Assembly (NCBI RefSeq): GCF_030551255.1
Contig: NZ_CP130630.1
Location: forward strand, 7,607,501 to 7,671,500
DNA from: Streptomyces sp. NL15-2K
Lineage (GTDB): Bacteria; Actinomycetota; Actinomycetes; Streptomycetales; Streptomycetaceae
DNA length: 64,000 nucleotides
Direction of reading: 5' to 3'
A program made the position numbers and the translations under genes. This document shows positions 43,973 through 52,461 of the stretch, piece by piece. The notes under the pieces are model-generated. The model was not told where the DNA came from, made no database searches, and was given only the letters and a program-made list of their open reading frames with translations. Numbering within the stretch: position 1 is the first letter of the stretch; every line of letters begins with the position of its first letter.

Positions 43973-45433
43973 GTGGGACGCCACAGTCGACGTGGACCTG
44001 CTGTCCAGCGTGCCCCCAAGGGCGACAACACGGACATGACGGACCGGGGTCGGCCTCCAGGACCGCCGACCGGTCAACAGGCGCCGCCGATGGGCGGGAC
44101 GCCGGGATACGGCGCGACTGCGCCGGGGTTCCCGAGTCCCGCGGACGGCACGCCCGCGCGTGGTGTGCCCCGTTTGCCTGACGGTACGCCCGCGCACGGG
44201 ATGCCACGCCTTCCCGACGGTACGCCGGCCCGTGGCGTTCCGCGTATGGCGGACGGTACGCCCGCGCACGGCTTTCCCCGGTTTCCCGACGGGACCCCTG
44301 CCAGTGGCGTCCCACGGGTTCGGGGTGGGCATCCCGAGCAGCGTGAACCTGGTGGTGCCTGGGGCGAGTTGGACGGGCGGGCCGGTGCCGGGTACGGCGG
44401 TCAAGGGCCCGTGATACCGCGTCAGAGGCCGGCGCCGCGGCAGGACTATCTCGACGCCTTCGAGGCGGAGGACGACGTCTTCGCAACCCGGAGGTCCTCG
44501 GCCGAGGTATCGCACGCCGCCGACCCGTACGGGTCGGTCACCGCCTGGCCCGCCGAGACCGGCGGCGATGGTGTCGACGGCATCGATGACGACGCGCCGC
44601 CGACCGGTGAGCCCGCGTCGGCCAAGGGCGGCAAGGGCCGGACGTTCACCGGGATCGCGGCCGCCGCCGTCACCACCGTGCTGGCCGTCGTCGTGGCCGG
44701 CCAGGTCGCGAGCGGGGGTGACGACACCGCCGTACAGTCGCAGTCCGCCACCGACCAGGCCCGGGACGCCCGCGACTCCGCCTCGCGCGGGGAGGGGCGG
44801 CCGACGCCCGCCGAGCCGGCCGGTGCGGCGGCGCTGACGTACGAGCAGAAGATGGGCAAGACGTACGCGCTCAGCGCCACTCTCAAGGGCTCGGGGAGGT
44901 TCGACGCGATCAAGGGGATCGACCGAGGGCCTGGCACCGGGCGGAAGTACACCTACCGCGTCGACGTGGAGCAGGGGCTCGGCCTGGACGGCGAACTCTT
45001 CGCCGAGGCCGTGCAGAAGACGCTCAACGACGACCGCAGTTGGGCCCACAACGGCGCCCGCACCTTCGAGCGCATCTACACCGGCAAGCCCGATTTCGTG
45101 ATCACGCTCGCCAGCCCCGGCACCACCGCCGACTGGTGCGCCAAGTCCGGTCTGGACACCACCGTGGACAACGTGTCGTGCGACTCGGCCGCCACCGAAC
45201 GCGTGATGATCAATGCGTATCGATGGGCGCAGGGATCGGAGACCTACGGTGATCAGATCCATGCGTACCGGCAGATGCTGATCAACCACGAGGTCGGCCA
45301 TCGGCTCGGTTACCCCCACGTCACCTGTGACAAGAACGGCGATCTCGCCCCGGTCATGCAACAGCAGACCAAGTTCCTCGACCACGACGGAATCCACTGT
45401 CGAGCCAATCCCTGGCCTTTTCCGCGGAGTTGA
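43973..45433 (+). CDS. DUF3152 membrane-anchored protein with metzincin-like zinc site
   Basis: A 486-residue protein. The cytoplasmic N-terminus holds five tandem repeats of about 11-12 residues (DGTPARGVPRL type, about bases 44149-44320). One transmembrane helix (FTGIAAAAVTTVLAVVVAGQVA) is followed by an extracellular DUF3152 domain. Near its C-terminus is HEVGHRLGYPH (H439 to H449), matching HExxHxxGxxH, with a Met 13 residues later (APVM, M462) as in a metzincin Met-turn, and two Cys (TCDKNG, IHCRAN) that could form a disulfide. The family is annotated only as DUF3152; zinc protease activity is inferred. It starts at GTG 43973. Confidence 0.85.
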   Translation: MGRHSRRGPAVQRAPKGDNTDMTDRGRPPGPPTGQQAPPMGGTPGYGATAPGFPSPADGTPARGVPRLPDGTPAHGMPRLPDGTPARGVPRMADGTPAHGFPRFPDGTPASGVPRVRGGHPEQREPGGAWGELDGRAGAGYGGQGPVIPRQRPAPRQDYLDAFEAEDDVFATRRSSAEVSHAADPYGSVTAWPAETGGDGVDGIDDDAPPTGEPASAKGGKGRTFTGIAAAAVTTVLAVVVAGQVASGGDDTAVQSQSATDQARDARDSASRGEGRPTPAEPAGAAALTYEQKMGKTYALSATLKGSGRFDAIKGIDRGPGTGRKYTYRVDVEQGLGLDGELFAEAVQKTLNDDRSWAHNGARTFERIYTGKPDFVITLASPGTTADWCAKSGLDTTVDNVSCDSAATERVMINAYRWAQGSETYGDQIHAYRQMLINHEVGHRLGYPHVTCDKNGDLAPVMQQQTKFLDHDGIHCRANPWPFPRS

Positions 45434-45677
45434 CCGGACATCGGGCGGCTCGGCCGAGAGCCGTTCTGACGGTCGGCCATGACATGACGATCTGTGTGCG
45501 CTTGATCTCTTAGCGCGACAGAACGCGAGCCGCACGCGAAAGTTACGACCGTTCACCCCTTTTGGTGGCGTGATGGACAACCGTCCGTCGCGCCACCGCC
45601 TTGTCCGCATACGTTCGTCCCGCTGCGAGCCGTCGAGTCAACGACGGCTCCCCAGACGGGAGATCGGGGGTGCGCGC

Positions 45678-47378
45678 GTGCGCATCGGACTGCTTACGGA
45701 GGGTGGCTATCCGTATGTGAGCGGTGATGCCAGGCTCTGGTGCGACCGGCTCGTGCGCGGGCTCGGGCAGCACGAGTTCGACATCTACGCGCTGAGCCGC
45801 AGCGAGCGCCAGGAGGACGAGGGCTGGGTTCCGCTGCCGCCGCAGGTCGGCAGGGTGCGTACGGCACCGCTGTGGACGGCGGAGGAGGACGGGGTCGGGT
45901 ACGGGCGGCGCGCGCGCCGGCGGTTCGCCGAGTGCTACGGCGACCTGGCCGCCGTACTGTGTGCGGGCAGCGGCGCGGCCCCCTCGGACGGGGCGGCGGC
46001 CCCTGAGGCGGACCGTTTCGCCAGCGCTCTGTACGGGCTCGCCGAACTCGCCCGCGACGAAGGCGGGCTGGTGCGCGCGCTCCGCTCCGAGACCGCGGTA
46101 CGCGCCCTGGAGCGCGCCTGTCGAGCACCGGGCGCCCGGCGTACGGCGCGTGAGGCGCGCGTACCGGATCTGCTCGCCGTCGCCGTACACCTGGAACGCG
46201 CCCTGCGCCCCCTCTCGCTCGACTGGTACGAGGACGGCGACCTCGGCTCGGTCGACCTGTGCCACGCGGCGTCCGGCGGTCTCGCCGCCCTCCCCGGCCT
46301 GCTCGCCCACCGCTTCTGGGGCGTACCCCTGCTGGTGACCGAGTACGGCGTGCGGCTGCGCACCCACTACCTGTCCGCCACGGAGTCCACGTCGGCCGTA
46401 CGGGCCCTGCTCACCGCCTTCCACGGCAGGCTCGCCGCCGAGATCTACGACCGGGCCGCGATCGTCACACCCGGCAACGCGCACGCCCGCCGCTGGCAGG
46501 AGCGCTGCGGCGCCGGCCGCGAGAAGCTCCGCACGGTCTACCCGGGCATGGAGGCCGCCCACTTCGCGGAGGTCGGCGAGTCACCGGAGGGCGCGGACCC
46601 GCACACCCTGGTCTGGGTCGGCCGGGTGGAACCGGCCAAGGACCTGGTGTCGCTGCTGCACGCCTTCGCCGAGATCCGCAAGGAGGAGCCCAAGACCCGC
46701 CTGCGGATCGTCGGCGCGCCCTCCGGCCCGGAAGGCGCCGCCTACCTCGGACACTGCAAGGCGCTGGCCGCGCAGCTCTTCCCGGACGAGGCGGACGGCC
46801 CGCACGCCGTCGGTGACAATCCGGTCTCCTTCGAGGAGATCGGCGGCCCGGAGCTGCCGACCCTCGCCGACGCTTATGCCGCGGGCGCCGTGACCGTCCT
46901 GTCGAGCGTCGTCGAGGGCTTCCCGATCAGCCTGGTCGAGGCCATGCTCTGTGGCCGCGCGACGGTCTCCACGGACGTCGGCGCGGTCGTCGAGGTCATC
47001 GGCGGCACCGGACTCGTGGTGCCCCCGCGCAATCCGCGGGCGTTCGCCGAGTCCTGCGTCGCGCTGCTGCGCGAGCCCGAGCGCCGTACACGCCTGGGCG
47101 CCGCCGCCCGGGCCCGCGCGCTCGAACTGTTCACCGTCGAGCAGAACATCACGGCATTTCACAGCATTTACCTGGATATCGTCTCGCGCACTCCGGTCCG
47201 GCGCGTGGTCCTCGACGAAACCGGCGAGCCCCTGCCGTTCGCCACCCCCGCCGAGGCCCACGTACCCGGCCGCTGGACCGGTCGGAGCGCGCGTCTCGTG
47301 GCCCGCGGCGGCCCCGGCTGGGCCGCGGGACCGCCGGTACGGGCCACGGCGCCGGTCCCCGCCAGTGAGGGAGCGTGA
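45678..47378 (+). CDS. PelF-like glycosyltransferase (DUF3492 + GT4)
   Basis: A 566-residue glycosyltransferase. The N-terminal DUF3492 domain begins RIGLLTEGGYPYVSGDARLWCDRL, matching the EGxYPYV start of PelF, and the GT4 domain includes WVGRVEPAKDLVSLLHAF and the E-x7-E-type region SSVVEGFPISLVEAMLCGRATVSTDVG. PelF uses UDP-GlcNAc/GalNAc to polymerise the Pel polysaccharide. The start at GTG 45678 places this motif at residue 1. The next gene overlaps its stop (TGATG). It is the first gene of a four-gene polysaccharide-type locus. Confidence 0.88.
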   Translation: MRIGLLTEGGYPYVSGDARLWCDRLVRGLGQHEFDIYALSRSERQEDEGWVPLPPQVGRVRTAPLWTAEEDGVGYGRRARRRFAECYGDLAAVLCAGSGAAPSDGAAAPEADRFASALYGLAELARDEGGLVRALRSETAVRALERACRAPGARRTAREARVPDLLAVAVHLERALRPLSLDWYEDGDLGSVDLCHAASGGLAALPGLLAHRFWGVPLLVTEYGVRLRTHYLSATESTSAVRALLTAFHGRLAAEIYDRAAIVTPGNAHARRWQERCGAGREKLRTVYPGMEAAHFAEVGESPEGADPHTLVWVGRVEPAKDLVSLLHAFAEIRKEEPKTRLRIVGAPSGPEGAAYLGHCKALAAQLFPDEADGPHAVGDNPVSFEEIGGPELPTLADAYAAGAVTVLSSVVEGFPISLVEAMLCGRATVSTDVGAVVEVIGGTGLVVPPRNPRAFAESCVALLREPERRTRLGAAARARALELFTVEQNITAFHSIYLDIVSRTPVRRVVLDETGEPLPFATPAEAHVPGRWTGRSARLVARGGPGWAAGPPVRATAPVPASEGA

Positions 47379-48619
47379 TGAGCGTGAACCGCCCCGGAAC
47401 CCCGGACAGCCCCGGAGCATGGGACGCACGGTCGCAGGAGTGGCTCGGGACGGAAACGGACGTCCAGGCCACCACCCAAGGGCCTACCGAGACCACACGC
47501 GGCCGCACAGCGACCACTACCCGCCCCGCCACCGCCCGCCGTACCGCCGCCGACCCCGTCAAGGCCCTGATGCACCGCCACCGAGAGCTGTGCGAACGGG
47601 CCGTTGACCCGCTGGAGATCGCGGCAGGCCTGGAGGCCCACGGCCTCACGGACCGCACCGCGGCACGCTTCCGCCACCGGGACGTCTTCTCCCTCGCCGA
47701 AGAGATGTACGCCCGTGTAGCCCGCGACGGCGAAGCACCCCCGCGCCCCACACCACAGCCGAGCCCCGCCTCTCGAGCCGACTGGGCCCTGCTCACCCTG
47801 CTCCCCGGAGCCCTCTGCGCAGCCACCGTGATCGCCCTGCGCCTCACCCATGGCCAGACCCGCCTCACCGTGGCCGCCGCAGGCACCCTCACCGTGGCCC
47901 TCGCCCTACGCGCCGCCCTGGCCCGCGGCCCACTCGGCACCAGAACCCGCACGCACACGGCCGGCACCTGGACGTACTGGCTCATCGCCTATGCCCTCCT
48001 CGGCGACGGCCTGCTCCACGCGGCCCTCGCGGGCGGCCCCGACGGCCTCCCCGACGGCACCCCGGACGCACCCTGGCCCTTCACCACCACCCCCGTCCTG
48101 GCCCTCACCCTGTCCTGCGCCCCCGCCGCCTGGATCGCCCACCTCTTCGCCACACGAGCCCGCCGCAAACTGACGGCCAGCCAAGTCCTGGCGGACTTCG
48201 CCGCCTCCGTACGCCCCCTGCTGCTCGCCACGTTCACCCTGTTCCTCGGCGCCCTCACCGCCCTCCTGGCCCTGTGCGACGCGGCCCTCGACGAGCCCGC
48301 CCCCTACGCCCAGACCATCACCCTGGGCGCCCTCCTGTTCCTGGCCCGCCTCCTCGCCGCCCACGGTTTCACCCACGCCCCGAAGGTCATCCTCACCGCC
48401 GCAGCCACCGCCCAGGCAACGGCCCTGGCCACGGTCTTCACAGCCCGTCTCCCCGGCTGCGACGCCTTCGCCCTCCCCGTCCAGACCCTCACCGACGCCT
48501 GGGGCCCGGGCAGCGTCCAGACACTCACCTGCGGAACAGGCGCACTGATCCTCCTGCTCCACGCAACCCGCAGACTCACCCGAGCTTCGGCCCACGCACA
48601 GCCGGAGAAGCCGTGCTGA
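47378..48619 (+). CDS. Polytopic membrane protein of the PelF-like locus
   Basis: A 413-residue protein. A disordered Thr/Arg-rich N-terminus (1-60) and a helical cytoplasmic domain (about 60-115: LMHRHRELCERAVDPLEIAAGLEAHGLTDRTAARF) precede about eight to ten transmembrane helices from residue 130. It has no catalytic motif that I can see. By position it could play the part of PelG or PelE/D, the membrane component that exports or assembles the polymer, but similarity to them is not evident. Its start overlaps the glycosyltransferase stop. Confidence 0.75.
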   Translation: MSVNRPGTPDSPGAWDARSQEWLGTETDVQATTQGPTETTRGRTATTTRPATARRTAADPVKALMHRHRELCERAVDPLEIAAGLEAHGLTDRTAARFRHRDVFSLAEEMYARVARDGEAPPRPTPQPSPASRADWALLTLLPGALCAATVIALRLTHGQTRLTVAAAGTLTVALALRAALARGPLGTRTRTHTAGTWTYWLIAYALLGDGLLHAALAGGPDGLPDGTPDAPWPFTTTPVLALTLSCAPAAWIAHLFATRARRKLTASQVLADFAASVRPLLLATFTLFLGALTALLALCDAALDEPAPYAQTITLGALLFLARLLAAHGFTHAPKVILTAAATAQATALATVFTARLPGCDAFALPVQTLTDAWGPGSVQTLTCGTGALILLLHATRRLTRASAHAQPEKPC

Positions 48620-48666
48620 CGCGGCGGCAGAAGCTCTCACGACGGGACAGTCGCCCACGGCGAGAA

Positions 48667-48778
48667 GGGGACGTGCCGGGGGGTGTCCGCCCGCAGCGGT
48701 TGGCGCGTCAACCCGGGCACGTTGGTGAGAGACCGATTCCGCGCCGTTCCGAGGACCGACACCCCCCGGCACGTCCCC
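48667..48778. mobile_element. MITE-like element with 21-bp perfect inverted repeats
   Basis: The 21-base ends at 48667-48687 (GGGGACGTGCCGGGGGGTGT plus C) and 48758-48778 are exact reverse complements around 70 bases that include GCGTCAACCCGGGCACG. There is no coding capacity. I recall very similar sequences scattered through Streptomyces genomes, which suggests a non-autonomous element; this needs a search. Confidence 0.65.
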
Positions 48779-48921
48779 GCCCCCCAACCCGCCATAGCCA
48801 CGCGAACCGCACCCACCCGCACAGGCCGCCGCAGGCATCCGGCGCGCCCGCTGAAGGCACCCGCAGGCATCCGGTCGACCGCCGGAGGCACCGGAGGCGG
48901 CTGGCGCGACCGCCGGAGGCA

Positions 48922-49380
48922 CCTCAGGCGTCCGGTGCGACCGCCGGAGGCCGCCGCACGCACCCGGCCCAACTGCCGGAGGCACAACCACCCGGCCCCA
49001 CCGCAGGAGGCACCCGCAAGGCACCCGGCGCGACCGCCGGAGGCCGCCGCACGCACCGGCCCAACCGCCAGAGGCACAACGCACCCGGCCCCACCGCCGG
49101 AGGCATCCGCAAGGCACTCGGCGCGCCCGCCGGAGGCCGCCGCACGCACCGGCCCAACCGCCAGAGGCACAACGCACCCGGCCCCACCGCCGGAGGCATC
49201 CGCAAGGCACCCGGCGCGACCGCCGGAGGCCGCCGCACGCACCGGCCCAACCGCCAGAGGCACAACGCACCCGGCCCCACCGCCGGAGGCATCCGCAAGG
49301 CACCCGGCGCGACCGCCGGAGGCCGCCGCACGCCCCCGGCCCAACCGCCGGAGGCACCCGCAGGCAATTCCCGAAGGAGA
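48922..49380. repeat. 93-bp tandem repeat array
   Basis: Four units begin CGCAAGGCAC at 49015, 49108, 49201 and 49294, exactly 93 bases apart. The first three are nearly identical, the last is partial, and a degenerate unit lies at 48922-49014. Each unit is made of three 31-base subunits containing CCGCCGGAGGC-like cores. Because 93 is a multiple of three, long spurious open frames cross the array on both strands. Confidence 0.9.
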
Positions 49381-49386
49381 CCCCAG

Positions 49387-49437
49387 ATGATCACCTCCCG
49401 ACCCGACACCACCTCGGCCCCGGGAGCCGCCCGATGA
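49387..49437 (+). CDS. 16-codon upstream ORF coupled to the epimerase
   Basis: ATG 49387 follows CGAAGGAGACCCCAG, the best ribosome site in this area, and encodes MITSRPDTTSAPGAAR. Its TGA overlaps the epimerase ATG (ATGA), so ribosomes finishing this peptide could restart on the epimerase, which has no good Shine-Dalgarno of its own. It may be a leader peptide with no function beyond coupling. Confidence 0.5.
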   Translation: MITSRPDTTSAPGAAR

Positions 49438-50393
49438 GAGTCCTGCTGATCGGAGCCAACGGCTACCTCGGCCGCTTCGTCGCCGACCGCCTGCTCGCCG
49501 ACCCGGCCGTCCAGCTCACCGCCCTCGGCCGCGGCGACGACGCCGACGTCCGCTTCGACCTCGCGTCCGGCAGCCCCGGCGCCCTCACCCGCTTCCTCGA
49601 CGCGGTCCACCCCGGCGTGGTCATCAACTGCGCCGGTGCCACCCGCGGCGGCGCCCGGGAACTCACGCGCCACAACACCGTCGCCGTAGCCACCGTCTGC
49701 GAGGCCCTGCGCCGCAGCGGCTGCGGCGCCCGCCTCGTGCAGATCGGCTGCGGCGCCGAGTACGGCCCCAGCCAGCCCGGCTCCTCCACCGCGGAGGACG
49801 CCGTCCCCCGCCCCGGCGGCCCGTACGGCGTGAGCAAACTCGCCGCCACCGAACTCGTCGTCGGCTCCGGCCTGGACGCCGTGGTACTCCGGGTCTTCTC
49901 CCCGGCAGGCCCCGGCACCCCCGCCGGCTCCCCGCTGGGCCGCCTCGCCGAGGCCATGCGCCGAGCCATGCAGTCCGGCGACGGCGAGCTCAAGCTCGGC
50001 GGTCTCGGCGCCCAACGCGACTTCGTCGACGTCCGTGACGTCGCCCGCGCCGTGCACGCCGCCTCGCTCTCCGCCGCGCAGGGCGTCATCAACATCGGCT
50101 CGGGCCGCGCCGTCCGCCTCCGCGACGCCGCCGCGGTCCTCGCCCGCGTGGCCGGATACGCCGGCGCCCTACACGAACTCGACGGCCCTCCTGGCCCGCT
50201 CAGGGCGACCATCGGCCATCCCCGCACCGATTCGGACCACACGGCCCCGGTCGCGTACCCGTACCCGGACGGCTGCGGCAGCTGGCAGCAGGCCGACGTG
50301 CGCACCGCACGCGACCGGCTCGGCTGGCGACCCCGGATCAACCTCGAGGAGTCCCTCGCCGACATCTGGATGGAGGCGGCATGCCGTATCTGA
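49434..50393 (+). CDS. NAD-dependent epimerase/dehydratase (SDR), PelX-like by context
   Basis: A 319-residue extended SDR enzyme. It has NAD-binding GANGYLGR (GxxGxxG), INCAGATRGG, the Ser of GCGAEYGPS and the catalytic YGVSKLAA (YxxxK). It interconverts nucleotide-sugar epimers or dehydrates them. Next to a PelF-like transferase, a UDP-GlcNAc 4-epimerase role like PelX is plausible but not shown. It overlaps the hydrolase gene by 13 bases. Confidence 0.88.
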   Translation: MRVLLIGANGYLGRFVADRLLADPAVQLTALGRGDDADVRFDLASGSPGALTRFLDAVHPGVVINCAGATRGGARELTRHNTVAVATVCEALRRSGCGARLVQIGCGAEYGPSQPGSSTAEDAVPRPGGPYGVSKLAATELVVGSGLDAVVLRVFSPAGPGTPAGSPLGRLAEAMRRAMQSGDGELKLGGLGAQRDFVDVRDVARAVHAASLSAAQGVINIGSGRAVRLRDAAAVLARVAGYAGALHELDGPPGPLRATIGHPRTDSDHTAPVAYPYPDGCGSWQQADVRTARDRLGWRPRINLEESLADIWMEAACRI

Positions 50394-51148
50394 CCAGCAC
50401 CCCACTCGGCACGGCGAGCACCGACCTGCGGGTCGGCTTCGGCATCCCCGGTCTCGCACACCCCCTCGTCGCCCCTTCCGAATGGGCCGAACTCACCCGT
50501 CCCGGCACACCCCTGCACTGGGTCGTCCTCAACGTCGCGAACGGCCCCGGCGCCCGCCCCGACCCGCACTGCCTGGAAGCGGCCGGCCGCCTGCGCAACG
50601 CGGGCATCCGTGTCCTCGGCCACCTCGACGTCACCCACGGAGCCCGCGCCTTCGGCGAGGTGATCTCCGACGCGCACCGCTACCTCGACTGGTACCGGGC
50701 CGACGGCTTCTTCCTGGACCGCTGCCCGACCGAACGGGCCGCGCTCCACGAGATCCGCCGCACTGTCACCACACTCCGCACGATCCGTGACGACGCCCAC
50801 ATCGTCCTGGGCCACGGCACCCACCCGTACCCCGGTTATGCCGAGAACGCCGACCAGGTGGTCACCTTCTCCGGTCCGTGGAGCGACTACCGCTGGTCGC
50901 AGGTGGCCGAGTGGACCGCCGACTACCCACCCGACCGCTTCTGCCACTTCGTGCACGGAATCCCGCGCGGCCACCTCGAAGAAGCCCTCCGCATCGCCCG
51001 CTGGCAGGGCGCCGCGACGATCTATTTCACCGACCGCACCGACCGCACCGACCGCACGGACCGCGACGGCCGCAGCGACCCCTGGGAGACCCTGCCCGGC
51101 TACTGGGACGAACTCGTCTCGCGTATCGGAACAGGTGTCTCGGAATGA
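50381..51148 (+). CDS. Spherulation-specific family 4 (GH114/PelA-hydrolase-like) protein
   Basis: A 255-residue TIM-barrel protein of the spherulin-4 family, related to GH114 endo-alpha-galactosaminidases and the hydrolase half of PelA. Features are LRVGFGIPGLAHP, the candidate acidic residue in GHLDVTHG, WYRADGFFLDRCP (Asp at strand end) and VLGHGTHPYPGYAENADQVVTF. There is no signal peptide, so it would be cytoplasmic unless exported another way. A Asp-Arg-Thr triplet repeat (DRTDRTDRTDRD) lies near the C-terminus. It starts inside the epimerase gene end. Confidence 0.82.
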   Translation: MPYLTSTPLGTASTDLRVGFGIPGLAHPLVAPSEWAELTRPGTPLHWVVLNVANGPGARPDPHCLEAAGRLRNAGIRVLGHLDVTHGARAFGEVISDAHRYLDWYRADGFFLDRCPTERAALHEIRRTVTTLRTIRDDAHIVLGHGTHPYPGYAENADQVVTFSGPWSDYRWSQVAEWTADYPPDRFCHFVHGIPRGHLEEALRIARWQGAATIYFTDRTDRTDRTDRDGRSDPWETLPGYWDELVSRIGTGVSE

Positions 51149-51167
51149 AGATGGCCATGGCAGTGTT
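51142..51167 (+). promoter_or_regulatory. SigR-type promoter of moeZ
   Basis: GGAAT (51142-51146), exactly 18 bases, GTT (51165-51167), 44 bases before the moeZ start. The S. coelicolor orthologue is, as I recall, a known SigR target. The -35 overlaps the stop of the hydrolase gene. Confidence 0.78.
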
Positions 51168-51211
51168 ACGACGAGAACAACCGTAGTGATTGACCGACCA
51201 ACGGAGTCCCC

Positions 51212-52390
51212 GTGTCGCTGCCACCCCTGGTCGAGCCGGCCCCCGAGCTCACCGTAGACGAGGTCCGCAGGTACTCCCGCCACCTGATCATCCCCGATGT
51301 CGGGATGGACGGGCAGAAGCGGCTGAAGAACGCCAAGGTGCTGTGTGTGGGCGCCGGCGGCCTGGGCTCGCCGGCGCTGATGTACCTGGCCGCCGCGGGC
51401 GTCGGCACGCTCGGCATCGTGGAGTTCGACGAGGTCGACGAGTCGAACCTGCAGCGCCAGATCATCCACAGCCAGGCCGACATCGGCCGCTCCAAGGCCG
51501 AGTCCGCGCGCGACTCCGTCCTCGGCATCAACCCGTACGTGAACGTGATCCTTCACGAGGAGCGGCTCGAGGCCGACAACGTGATGGACATCTTCAGCCA
51601 GTACGACCTGATCGTCGACGGCACGGACAACTTCGCGACCCGCTACCTGGTCAACGACGCCTGCGTGCTGCTGAACAAGCCGTACGTGTGGGGCTCGATC
51701 TACCGCTTCGACGGCCAGGCCTCCGTCTTCTGGTCCGAGCACGGCCCGTGCTACCGCTGCCTCTACCCGGAGCCCCCGCCGCCGGGCATGGTCCCCTCCT
51801 GCGCCGAGGGCGGCGTCCTGGGCGTGCTGTGCGCGTCCATCGGCTCCATCCAGGTCACCGAGGCCATCAAGGTCCTCACCGGCACGGGCGAGCCGCTGGT
51901 CGGCCGCCTGATGATCTACGACGCCCTGGAGATGCAGTACCGGCAGGTCAAGGTCCGCAAGGACCCCGACTGCGCGGTCTGCGGCGAGAACCCGACCGTC
52001 ACGGAACTCATCGACTACGAGGCCTTCTGCGGCGTCGTCTCCGAGGAGGCCCAGGAGGCGGCCGCCGGCTCGACGATCACTCCCAAGCAGCTCAAGGAGT
52101 GGATCGACGACGGCGAGAACATCGAGATCATCGACGTCCGCGAGATCAACGAGTACGAGATCGTCTCGATCCCCGGCGCCAGGCTGGTCCCGAAGAACGA
52201 GTTCCTCATGGGCACCGCCCTGGAGACCCTCCCGCAGGACAAGAAGATCGTCTTGCATTGCAAGACCGGCGTCCGCAGTGCGGAAGTCCTTGCGGTCCTG
52301 AAGTCCGCGGGCTTCTCCGACGCCGTGCACGTCGGCGGCGGCGTGATCGGCTGGGTCAACCAGATCGAGCCGGACAAGCCGGTGTACTAG
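51212..52390 (+). CDS. moeZ: MoeZ: adenylyltransferase/sulfurtransferase with rhodanese domain
   Basis: A 392-residue ThiF/MoeB-type E1-like enzyme fused to a rhodanese. ATP site GAGGLGSPALMYLAAAGVG, zinc cysteines CYRCLYP and CAVCG, and the rhodanese active-site loop LHCKTGVRSAE with its persulfide Cys. It adenylates the Gly-Gly C-terminus of small sulfur carriers (MoaD, ThiS, CysO types) and supplies sulfur for molybdopterin, thiamine or thiocarboxylate-dependent cysteine synthesis. It starts at GTG 51212 behind ACGGAG. The SigR promoter fits a thiol-stress role. Confidence 0.95.
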   Translation: MSLPPLVEPAPELTVDEVRRYSRHLIIPDVGMDGQKRLKNAKVLCVGAGGLGSPALMYLAAAGVGTLGIVEFDEVDESNLQRQIIHSQADIGRSKAESARDSVLGINPYVNVILHEERLEADNVMDIFSQYDLIVDGTDNFATRYLVNDACVLLNKPYVWGSIYRFDGQASVFWSEHGPCYRCLYPEPPPPGMVPSCAEGGVLGVLCASIGSIQVTEAIKVLTGTGEPLVGRLMIYDALEMQYRQVKVRKDPDCAVCGENPTVTELIDYEAFCGVVSEEAQEAAAGSTITPKQLKEWIDDGENIEIIDVREINEYEIVSIPGARLVPKNEFLMGTALETLPQDKKIVLHCKTGVRSAEVLAVLKSAGFSDAVHVGGGVIGWVNQIEPDKPVY

Positions 52391-52416
52391 GCCGTACCCG
52401 GTCTCCCTTCCGTGAG

Positions 52417-52457
52417 GGCGGGGGTCTCGCGCACCGCAGGTGCCCGAGGCCCCCGCC
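52417..52457. terminator. Hairpin between moeZ and the convergent peptidase gene
   Basis: GGCGGGGGTCTCG (52417-52429) pairs with CGAGGCCCCCGCC (52445-52457) with one G-T wobble. The loop itself contains a short GCAC-CGCA-GGTGC stem. Confidence 0.82.
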
Positions 52458-52461
52458 GTCG

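Noticed and set aside
43646..45610. 654-codon minus-strand frame opposite the DUF3152 gene
   Set aside because: The plus strand encodes a family-matching DUF3152 domain and zinc motif; the antisense protein is low-complexity Arg/Gly.
49015..49380. CRISPR array
   Set aside because: The units are contiguous with no unique spacers and no cas genes are nearby; it is a plain tandem repeat.
47906..49437. Long open frames on both strands across the repeat array
   Set aside because: They arise from the in-frame 93-base tandem repeat and GC bias, share no recognisable domain, and conflict with the real genes on either side.
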